Source: JAFEDN01 sp963697455 (GTDB lineage Bacteria; Pseudomonadota; Gammaproteobacteria; Coxiellales; Coxiellaceae). From it: a stretch of DNA of 26,309 nt. The position numbers and the translations under genes are program-made. The notes below the pieces were generated by a model that saw only the letters and a list, made by a program, of their open reading frames with translations, did not search any database and was not told where the DNA came from. Below, piece by piece: positions 17,843 to 24,230 of the stretch (its first letter is position 1; every line of letters begins with the position of its first letter). Location of the stretch: positions 1 to 26,309 of the forward strand of contig CAVOOI010000042.1 of NCBI GenBank assembly GCA_963697455.1, given 5' to 3'.

Positions 17843-18765
17843 GGCTTCAGATCCTGTTGCGGATTCGTTAAGATCGGCTGCCATTTCGAGCTATCGGTTT
17901 GTAACTCAGAATTCGCAGTAATTCTTAAGACCCGGTCGTCAATTCTTATTTCATTGCTGTCGCCGGTAACACCCAGGTCGGCTTTCGCTACGAAGGGGGC
18001 GCTGACCATATTTTGCGCGAGCATTTTCCGGTATAATACCATACCGCCATAATCGCGGCGCAAACGGCTTAAATTAGCCGAAAAAATCGCATTAGCTTGT
18101 TGAACACCGTTTTGCCAGCCTTCGCGAATAAAGCGATTCCATACTTGCGCCTCTACTTGGTTTTTCGGTAATAATGTGCGGTCTGGCACTGAGGGTTTCG
18201 GGTAATTCATCCATAAATAACCGCGCCAATTGGGAGCCGCCGTCACAAAGCGGGCAGGACTAATAATTTTGTAAGTTTTAGCGGCTAAACGGATCGAGTT
18301 GTCACTGGCTAAATTCAGGCTATTGTCAGATTCCACCAGAACCGGCGGCAGGACGTTACTATTTAATAGTAACTGATTAAAATCGAATATCTGATTCAAT
18401 TGGCCCATGTTTTGATCTAACGACATATTAATTTGTTCGCTGCGCCAAGCCAGCGCTCCGGTTGCCCCTAAGGAAAGAGCAGTTTCATACAGCGCCTGCC
18501 AGCGAATGGGATTGATTTGACCGTTACCGCCGGGAAATGCATCTACTTTCACGTAGCCTATATCGGCATCGGATACTTCTATTTTGGTGGTTTCATATAA
18601 AGGTTTGGCATCGTCGCTGTTATTGGATTTTAGCGCAACAGTTGAGGATTGAGCTTGAGTCGGGGTAGATGCCTGAGCTCCATTACCATAAGCGCAACCA
18701 GTCAGTATCAACAGAGCTGTTGCACTGATAGCTAAAGCGCTTTTGGGACGATTTACTCTTCTCAT
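17839..18765 (-). CDS. dotC: T4BSS outer-membrane lipoprotein DotC
   Basis: Lipoprotein that, with DotD and DotH, forms the outer-membrane core of the Dot/Icm complex and helps DotH reach the outer membrane. The 308-residue protein has a lipoprotein signal with lipobox LILTGC (Cys ~23) followed by a polar linker and the conserved body: INPIRWQALYETALSLGATG, LAWRSEQINMSLDQNMGQLN and WRGYLWMNYPKPSVPDRTLL. It starts 28 bases after dotD and overlaps dotB by four bases. Intact. Confidence 0.93.
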   Translation of the reverse strand: MRRVNRPKSALAISATALLILTGCAYGNGAQASTPTQAQSSTVALKSNNSDDAKPLYETTKIEVSDADIGYVKVDAFPGGNGQINPIRWQALYETALSLGATGALAWRSEQINMSLDQNMGQLNQIFDFNQLLLNSNVLPPVLVESDNSLNLASDNSIRLAAKTYKIISPARFVTAAPNWRGYLWMNYPKPSVPDRTLLPKNQVEAQVWNRFIREGWQNGVQQANAIFSANLSRLRRDYGGMVLYRKMLAQNMVSAPFVAKADLGVTGDSNEIRIDDRVLRITANSELQTDSSKWQPILTNPQQDLKP

Positions 18766-18793
18766 TACTGAATACCTCTATGCTCTGTTCTTT

Positions 18794-19303
18794 CTATGCT
18801 TGAAAATATCTTAATTCTATAATTCTTTTAGCGGAATAAACCGTGATGTTTGCTTTGTTATGGACTTGATAAGTGACATTGCGCAGTATATCGGCCATGA
18901 CCTGATTATTGGCGGAAATAGAGACCATTACCGGGATCGCGGGAGCCTCGCCTAATACTTGGATTTTATACCCAGTGGCTTTACCAATTTGTTCTAATAA
19001 GGGCTGAACTGGCCCAGACCAGTCTAATGAAGTCACTTGGGTCATGCCTGTGCTTTTAGCATCAATTTCGGGCAGCTTGGTTTGCGGGGTGACCGCCATT
19101 TGCATAGCCGATAATTGCTGGAGCGATTTGCCCACAGAGGTCGCTGCTTCCGCTAATTGTACTTGCGCGTCCTGATTATTCATTTCCGCAGGCGCATGAT
19201 TAGCAGCCACATAGTGTAAATTAACTTCATTTTTAACCGTGCTTCCACAACCCGTCAGCACTAAAGTTGAGGCCGCGATAAAGAAGAAATTCTGGATTTT
19301 CAT
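18794..19303 (-). CDS. dotD: T4BSS outer-membrane lipoprotein DotD
   Basis: Lipoprotein of the Dot/Icm outer-membrane core. The 169-residue protein has the lipobox LVLTGC (Cys ~19), a flexible Gln/Ala-rich stretch, and a C-terminal domain (about 85-169: PLLEQIGKATGYKIQVLGEA, VSISANNQVMADILRNVTYQ) of the secretin N0 type known for DotD. First gene of the dotDCB unit, with a PmrA-like promoter about 70 bases upstream. Intact. Confidence 0.92.
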   Translation of the reverse strand: MKIQNFFFIAASTLVLTGCGSTVKNEVNLHYVAANHAPAEMNNQDAQVQLAEAATSVGKSLQQLSAMQMAVTPQTKLPEIDAKSTGMTQVTSLDWSGPVQPLLEQIGKATGYKIQVLGEAPAIPVMVSISANNQVMADILRNVTYQVHNKANITVYSAKRIIELRYFQA

Positions 19304-19372
19304 AGGATTACCGTGTTATTATTAATCATTGTTTAAGGGATCCTTCTGGCTTTGTTTACGTTATGTACAGAC

Positions 19373-19405
19373 ATTGTATAGGAAAAACCTTAAGGTAACA
19401 TTAAA
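19373..19405 (-). promoter_or_regulatory. PmrA-like box and -10 of dotDCB
   Basis: On the minus strand, TTTAAT (19405-19400), five bases, CTTAAG (19394-19389) plus GT, eight bases, TACAAT (19378-19373). The CTTAAG core is palindromic, and a weaker copy reads toward icmT, so one regulator could serve both directions. The box lies 61 bases from the icmT start. Confidence 0.75.
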
Positions 19406-19465
19406 TAAAACAGTGTACCTCATAATAATATGAAATAACCAGGGTGCGGTTTTGGATATTAAACT

Positions 19466-19721
19466 ATGAAACCATCAGTAGATGCTCATTGGCGCGATTT
19501 CCCGTTCGATCCGGTTTTTTATCTGGGACGGAAAGGCAGCTTTTCCATTTGTGGTTTTTTTATTACATATTCGAATTTGGACCTTTGTAGTGGCGTTTAT
19601 AGCCATGGTGTTCTTTAGTGTATTAAATAGGTATGGTTTTAGCCCTATAGTGTTTTTACGCTGGCTGCGGGCAACGATAGCCGGTCGCCGCAAAATAGCG
19701 ATCCCCTGGTGGTTGGAATAG
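19466..19721 (+). CDS. icmT: T4BSS membrane protein IcmT, frameshifted near its start
   Basis: Small inner-membrane Dot/Icm protein implicated in pore formation and egress in Legionella. The family N-terminus (MKPSVDAHWRD) is in the frame from 19466; the rest, RSIRFFIWDGKAAFPFVVFL, then LHIRIWTFVVAFIAMVFF and ATIAGRRKIAIPWWLE, is in the frame from 19482. The switch falls at about 19498-19505 (near a TTTCCC run). Joined length is about 85 residues, as in Legionella (86). Two hydrophobic segments lie in the middle. A translation from 19482 alone would lose the conserved HWRD. icmS follows after six bases. Confidence 0.85.
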
Positions 19722-19727
19722 AGGTTT

Positions 19728-20066
19728 ATGGATATCAGTAAAAAACTTGTGATCATAGCCAAATCCTTGCGCGTGAATTTCGCGTTTAAAGAGCGGCCAA
19801 TCTCTTTAGAAGACGTGTTTGCAGAGGCGGGATGACTGCCTGGCCTCACTAAAAGGGCCAATCAGCTGGCTTCCCTATGTCTAGGATATGGCTTGGGGGC
19901 TACTTTCGAGGAAACGGAGGGTTCCCTGCTGGGCAATAAGGTGATATTTGATGAATTTACCCCCGATGTGCTGCGGCTTTTATGTATCACGGACGTGTTG
20001 AATGAGCTGATAAAAAACAGCCCGAACCGGGATCTGGTGTCGCTCGACGAGCTAATGTACGACTAA
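19728..20066 (+). pseudogene. icmS: T4BSS effector chaperone IcmS, in-frame TGA
   Basis: Acidic chaperone that pairs with IcmW (and LvgA) to recruit effectors to IcmO/DotL. A continuous reading frame of 113 codons from ATG 19728 to TAA 20066 is broken only by TGA at 19836-19838, giving a 36-residue product as written. Across the stop the protein is plainly IcmS: ISLEDVFAEAG, stop, LPGLTKRANQLASLCLGYGL, GATFEETEGSLLGNKVIFDE and LRLLCITDVLNELI to LDELMYD. Legionella IcmS (114 residues) has a leucine at the stop position. Base changes to TGA, read-through or a sequence error are all possible. Because of the stop, simple ORF calling would miss this gene. Confidence 0.85.
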
Positions 20067-20088
20067 GCGCATCTTATTCCCAGGCCCC

Positions 20089-20253
20089 GCCAATGTTTTA
20101 AAAAACCGTCAAGTCATAGCGGGTTAAGCACTCGCCGGGGCCTGCCAGACTCCACGTTTTATTTTTTGCTCGTAAAAAACGAGCAAAAAATAAAACGTTC
20201 CGTCTGTCACCCGTCGGCTCATTCACGCCTTGACGGTTTTTTAAAACATTGGC
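20089..20253 (+). repeat. Folded repeat element E1 (two covarying stems, conserved internal loop)
   Basis: Outer stem of 25 perfect base pairs (20089-20113 with 20229-20253; begins GCCAATGTTTTAAAA). Inner hairpin of 19 perfect pairs (20155-20173 with 20179-20197, loop AAAAA). Between them are two strands, 20114-20154 and 20198-20228. Motifs shared with E2/E3 are GCGG and AAGCACT (20120-20131), CGGGGCCTGCCAGAC (20136-20150) and CACCCGTCGGCT (20208-20219). The element lies 22 bases after icmS. No known family is recognised. Confidence 0.7.
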
Positions 20254-20287
20254 TCTGCAGTACTTTCAAGGTTGAACACGTGTGCAA

Positions 20288-20438
20288 GTCAATATTCTTA
20301 AATCCGCCAGGCGCCAGCAACGGCAGTCACAGCGGAATTGGCTTTTTGACCGGGCGTCAGACCGGTCAAAAAGACAATGCAGCGTCAAAGTGCTTTAGGC
20401 GAATCTCCGCGAACCCTGGCGGATTTAAGAATATTGAC
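20288..20438 (-). repeat. Folded repeat element E2, inverted relative to E1
   Basis: Outer stem of 24 perfect base pairs (20288-20311 with 20415-20438; begins GTCAATATTCTTAAAT). Inner hairpin of 12 perfect pairs (20342-20353 with 20362-20373, 8-nt loop). Read on the minus strand, the loop strands carry GCGG and AAGCACT (like E1) and CCGTTGCTGGCGC, which matches E3 CCGTTAGCTGGCGC with one base missing. The stems share no sequence with E1 or E3. It is 34 bases from E1 and in opposite orientation. Confidence 0.65.
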
Positions 20439-20482
20439 GATGGGCGTGGTGGCAGAATCACCGGGGCTAATCACGGTATTAA

Positions 20483-21332
20483 TTAGGAACGTCCACTTTT
20501 GAACGTTTTGCATAGGCGAGTTAATATCTTTGAATATTTACGTTTTTGCTGAATGGGCACTAAGTCAGGGTTGATTCGCTGAATTAAATGAAGGGCTTCA
20601 GGAAGGGAATGTTGTTGGGCTTTTTGAAGAAAAGGTGCAATTATATTTTGCTCCCATTCAGGTTTATTGTTCCAGTAATGTAAAAACCATTCTTTAGCTT
20701 CATACAGTTTTTTGGTTTGGGCTAACGCTAAACTTAAGGCAAACTGCTCAGTAAATTGAACGCGCATTTCCGAGCGGCACATAGCATCACAGGCTTCTAA
20801 AGCAGTCTGCAAGTAATGACTGGAGCCAGCCGGGAGGGCGATAACGCCTGCATTCCACATAATAGAGTTTTCATCAATCAGCAGGGAGCCGAAGGTTTCG
20901 GTTTTTACCCACTCTCCACATTTGCCGGGTGGTTTTGGTAGGGCCGGTGTAGAGCGCAAACTCACGTGCATGCATAAAGCATTTGCCATCCGCTAATCCT
21001 TGCTCAAAGTCTGTCAAATTTTTTAAGCAAACCGTATCTGAATCTAAGTACACTAAGGGGCCATTTACTTTGGGAAAAACATGCTGAATGGCTTTAATCT
21101 TAATTCGGAAAAAAAAATTAGCTTCGCCTTTCCACGCTTGTAATTCTTCTGGAGTTATAATAACGTGATGAAGGCGGTTGCCAAACCAATTATAATGTTG
21201 AGGGCAATCGGTGACGATAAAAATGTCATTAGCAGCAGGATTATGGGCCATTAATGAAATGATGGCGAATTTGGCTTGATTATGGATATTTGGATTGTTA
21301 CCTACCGCCAGGTACATATAAGAAGTTTTCAT
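20483..21332 (-). CDS. GT-A type glycosyltransferase, one frameshift
   Basis: Putative sugar transferase. From MKTSYMYLAVGNNPNIHNQA the protein reads VTDCPQHYNWFGNRLHHVII and PLVYLDSDTVCLKNL, a DxD-type metal/nucleotide-sugar motif near residue 105. It continues with FMHAREFALYTGP until a one-base shift near 20945. The second frame adds WNAGVIALPAGSSHYLQTAL and a helical C-terminus ending KTFKSGRS. Joined length is about 283 residues. The MWNAGVI segment resembles the acceptor-side motif of family 8-like glycosyltransferases. Substrate unknown. It lies between the T4BSS genes icmS and FIR, divergent from the DUF2490 gene with 13 bases between starts, so it is likely an insertion into the secretion cluster. 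Confidence 0.6.
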
Positions 21333-21345
21333 TCCCAAAATTGTA

Positions 21346-22026
21346 ATGGATATGCGCATTAATAACAAGAAATGCTGGTTTTTTTGGTTTTGGCTGGTGC
21401 TGGTTTCGCCTGCGGCGTGGGCGTCAGACCCTACTGTGTTTTTTCGGGAATGGTCAAAAATTGATGTCACGGGGGCGTTTGACCCAAATTCGCCTGATCT
21501 AAGGTACGAAGCTTTTGTAGAGAGCCGCAATAAAGAAACTCGCCTCGATTTTTCTACCGGCTATCGATTCTCCCGCCTGGTTAGTTTTTGGAGCGGTTAT
21601 ACTTGGATTTCTCCTAATGACGGCAGTCCGCAAATATACCGCCCTTGGCAGCAGGTTGTCTGGGAGCTACTGGACAAGAATCCAATCATGGTTTTTCAAA
21701 CCCGCACTCGGCTGGAAGAATTGAAGCAGCAAGGCCAGCCCCAATGGTTATTGCGTGGCAGAGAAAGGTGGCGGGTCGCCTTTCCAGAAAGGCTCCCCAG
21801 AAAATTCACTCCCGTGATTTATGATGAGGTTTTCTTCAACTTCAACCAACCCTCTTGGGTTAACCCAGGCTTCCTGGATCAGAACCGGGTTTTTGTCGGC
21901 GTGGATTCCCCACCCTGGAAAAACAGCTTCGTAGAGATAGGTTATATCAATCAATACCGGTTTATTACACCGGTCAACCACCTCGCTCACATTCTATCTG
22001 TGTCGCTGATGATCACGATTCCCTAA
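21346..22026 (+). CDS. DUF2490 family outer-membrane protein
   Basis: A 226-residue exported protein with a hydrophobic signal segment (about 10-25, ending AWASD). The body has the aromatic, alternating pattern of an outer-membrane beta barrel: DFSTGYRFSRLVSFWSGYTW, then RVAFPERLPRKFTPVIYDEV. The FFNFN ... GFLDQNRVFVGV ... FVEIGYINQY order is characteristic of DUF2490. Function of the family is unknown. An alternative start two codons downstream is possible. It ends 117 bases before the FIR gene, with the PmrA-like promoter in between. Confidence 0.7.
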   Translation: MDMRINNKKCWFFWFWLVLVSPAAWASDPTVFFREWSKIDVTGAFDPNSPDLRYEAFVESRNKETRLDFSTGYRFSRLVSFWSGYTWISPNDGSPQIYRPWQQVVWELLDKNPIMVFQTRTRLEELKQQGQPQWLLRGRERWRVAFPERLPRKFTPVIYDEVFFNFNQPSWVNPGFLDQNRVFVGVDSPPWKNSFVEIGYINQYRFITPVNHLAHILSVSLMITIP

Positions 22027-22045
22027 ATTATTCCTGTACAGTTGA

Positions 22046-22078
22046 TTTAATGATTTCTTAAGGTGATTCCGTTACAAT
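22046..22078 (+). promoter_or_regulatory. PmrA-like box and -10 of the FIR-icmQPO operon
   Basis: TTTAAT (22046-22051), five bases, CTTAAG (22057-22062) plus GT, eight bases, TACAAT (22073-22078). The architecture is identical to the icmW, icmV and dotD promoters. A small hairpin (CTGCC-TAA-GGCAG, 22108-22120) lies in the leader before the ribosome binding site AAAGGAG (22131-22137). Confidence 0.75.
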
Positions 22079-22143
22079 AGTGCTTAATTAGTACGATTTG
22101 TACACAACTGCCTAAGGCAGCTATTTCAGCAAAGGAGCAACAA

Positions 22144-22332
22144 ATGGCAATTATCACGAGAAATAACAATAGCTTATCAAGTTCATCCACCTTTAGTGTG
22201 GCGAATGCTCAGATGAAGAACCATCATCAAATTTCAGCTACTCTTCACCAAGAAATACAGAGTTTAGCCAATTCTTTTTATGAGAGAATGGCTCTTTTCA
22301 TCAGCCAGGGACAGGTGAGACCGAGCATGTAA
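22144..22332 (+). CDS. Candidate IcmR functional homologue (FIR), IcmQ chaperone
   Basis: A 62-residue protein with no similarity to known IcmR that I can see. In Legionella species the gene just before icmQ encodes a hypervariable FIR protein (functional homologue of IcmR) that binds IcmQ and controls its membrane insertion; Coxiella has its own unrelated versions at this spot. This gene sits in the same place, four bases before icmQ, behind a strong ribosome binding site and the operon promoter. The protein has a polar Ser/Asn-rich N-terminus and a probable amphipathic helix at about 25-53 (HHQISATLHQEIQSLANSFY), fitting an IcmQ-binding helix. The assignment rests on position and size, not homology. 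Confidence 0.65.
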   Translation: MAIITRNNNSLSSSSTFSVANAQMKNHHQISATLHQEIQSLANSFYERMALFISQGQVRPSM

Positions 22333-22336
22333 CTAA

Positions 22337-23032
22337 ATGAATAACCTAAAAACTGAATTAACAGAATATCAGACTCGCAAAAGCTTGCTGGAGTGTTTAC
22401 AGACCGAAAAACCGCACATTACTAACGCTATTGAAAAATTCTACTCCCAGCAACAGGTTCATCATGAAGCGGGAGCTTTGCAAGCATTAGAAGAAATGAT
22501 CACGGCTTTTGACCGAGTGATCAACGCCGGTGATTGGGAAAGTTCATTATTTTTGCGTAATACGGTGAAACCGTTAAAGAATATGCGCGAAGAAGCTCAA
22601 CGTTTACGCGACCAGATCCTCGGAAACGTGAAGGCTGAGACCATAGCCGCGCCTACGTTGGCGCCGGAGATGATGAAAATATATATCGGTATTTTTCAAA
22701 ATAAAGCGCATAACTACAGGGATTGGGAGTCACAGCTAAGAGGGCTGGCCCAATATATTTTAGGCCGGCCTATTTATCGAGAAGAGCTGGCAGTGCAGCA
22801 AGCGATACGCAATAAATTAGTGCAGACTTCCGACGCATATGTCTGCGTGGGCGTACCCAAAACAGCGATTCAAACAGATGGATTTAGTCCATCGCAAAAT
22901 GATCGGCAAGGCAATGCCTTGTTGCAGTTAATGCCAGGCGCAGTGCGCAGTGAAAATATTTTAGAGTTCGTGTATCAGGATAAACATTATTATTATATAG
23001 AAGGAAAATTAATTGAAATACAAACTAGGTGA
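22337..23032 (+). CDS. icmQ: T4BSS protein IcmQ
   Basis: Dot/Icm component that binds membranes and is regulated by its IcmR/FIR partner; the C-terminal domain of Legionella IcmQ has an ADP-ribosyltransferase-like fold that binds NAD+. At 231 residues it is longer than Legionella IcmQ (about 191). The N-terminal helical region (TRKSLLECLQTEKPHITNAI, ~12-60) is the chaperone-binding part. The C-terminal domain includes AQYILGRPIYREELAVQQAI and a Tyr-rich end (VYQDKHYYYIEGKLIEIQ). It is translationally coupled to FIR and overlaps or abuts icmP. Intact. Confidence 0.88.
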   Translation: MNNLKTELTEYQTRKSLLECLQTEKPHITNAIEKFYSQQQVHHEAGALQALEEMITAFDRVINAGDWESSLFLRNTVKPLKNMREEAQRLRDQILGNVKAETIAAPTLAPEMMKIYIGIFQNKAHNYRDWESQLRGLAQYILGRPIYREELAVQQAIRNKLVQTSDAYVCVGVPKTAIQTDGFSPSQNDRQGNALLQLMPGAVRSENILEFVYQDKHYYYIEGKLIEIQTR

Positions 23033-23037
23033 TAAAT

Positions 23038-24203
23038 ATGAGAGGCGGTGGTGGCGGCGGACAACAAGCCGGTGATCAAATTTCCAGTTTTTTCTGGGTG
23101 ATTTGTATTTTTGCTGGCGTGATTATATTAATTTGGTGGTTAAAACGCGAATGGATCGTCATGCCGGTATTTGAATTTCGTATTTATGAAACTTATTTAT
23201 TAGAGTTTATTGCTAATGGTGGGCTAAGTTCGCGCATTTGGCGCCATGGTTACATTTACCGGTCCTCAACGTCAATGAAATGGCAAATATGAGCGAGTAT
23301 ATGCAAGAGACGCCGGTAGAATCTCTCAAATTTCCCGCATTTTCTTATATTAACCGAGAAATCGGTAGTTGGACTCGTTTTCCAGTGGCGATAGTATTAG
23401 CAATATTGGCCTTCTTGGTTTATTTTCGTCATACCGGCCATCGCTTTAAAAAAGAATACACTATGAACCAGTTAAAAAAACAGGAAAGTCAGAACTGGCC
23501 GCAAATTTCTCCCATACTTTCTTTAGATTTATTAAAGGAAGATATAGACGTTGGCCCGTGGGCGATGGCTAAGGTGCCACTGGATTTCTGTAAAGAACAT
23601 GACATGCTGATTATCGGTGAAGGCGAAGACAACAAATTAGTATGGAAATTGAAGCCTGAACCAGCTTATCGAATATTAGCGTTACAGATCGGTTCACCGT
23701 GGCGCGGTACTCAACCGCTACCTATTCACGTTAAAGCGTTAATGGTGATCTTTTTAGCGCGCGCATTGCGGCAACGCGATATCGCTAATCGGTTTTTAAA
23801 ACAAATTGCCGCCTCAGCCGGGCATGGCAAATTGGATTTTACCGGCATTGAAGAGCAACTGGAACAATACAAAGAGGTGAAGCCTTTAAAATGGCTGGAA
23901 AATCGTCATGCTTATACCGGGACTTTAATGGCATCCTTGTTGGAAATGGCGCGTATCGATGGCGTGTTAGCTTCATCAGAATTTTTATGGCTAAAACCAG
24001 TTGACCGTAAAATGTGGTATATGCTCAACAGCGTGGGCCGGCAAACCGCGGTTGTCGAAATAGCTGGGTTATTTGCGCATTGGCATGCGGAAAAAAAACT
24101 CAATAGGCCCTTAAAAAATCCCATGGTAAAGGAAGCTGTAAATGCTTTAGAAGAAGAAGTGCAAAAAATTCTATATGTTTCTGAGACTGATAAGTGGCAT
24201 TAA
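23038..24203 (+). CDS. icmP: T4BSS coupling-complex protein IcmP (DotM), one frameshift
   Basis: Inner-membrane partner of IcmO/DotL in the type IV coupling complex. The start MRGGGGGGQQAGDQISSFFW resembles the Gly/Gln-rich IcmP N-terminus. Membrane segments lie near residues 17-35 (VICIFAGVIILIWWLKREW) and ~105-125. A shift near 23253 separates the first ~75 residues from the rest. The body is strongly conserved: NWPQISPILSLDLL, DIDVGPWAMAKVPLDFC, MASLLEMARIDGVLASSEFL and WLKPVDRKMWYMLNSVGRQT, FAHWHAEKKLNRPL. ATG 23038 is preferred to GTG 23029, which overlaps the icmQ stop. Joined length ~388 residues (Legionella 376). Confidence 0.9.
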
Positions 24204-24230
24204 TACTATCGTTAAACGAGAGAAAAGAAA

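Larger units (their letters stand above)
20067..20482. other. Noncoding interval holding E1 and E2
   Basis: About 416 bases between the icmS stop and the glycosyltransferase stop. It holds no credible gene; an apparent 106-codon frame across it is made of palindrome arms. It consists of a short leader, E1, a 34-base spacer, E2, and a 44-base tail (20439-20482) that I cannot explain. Confidence 0.6.

Noticed and set aside
20089..20438. Interpretation of E1/E2 as integron attC sites.
   Set aside because: attC sites have conserved core boxes at the outer ends of the hairpin (RYYYAAC and GTTRRRY). Here the conserved parts are internal, flanked by variable stems, the core boxes do not pair as expected, and no integrase is seen.
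20089..20438. Interpretation of the elements as retron non-coding RNA or a hammerhead ribozyme.
   Set aside because: No reverse transcriptase gene is nearby, and the hammerhead core (CUGAUGA and GAAA) is absent.
20166..20486. A 106-codon frame through E1 and E2.
   Set aside because: It is made of palindrome arms, with no family similarity and no ribosome binding site.
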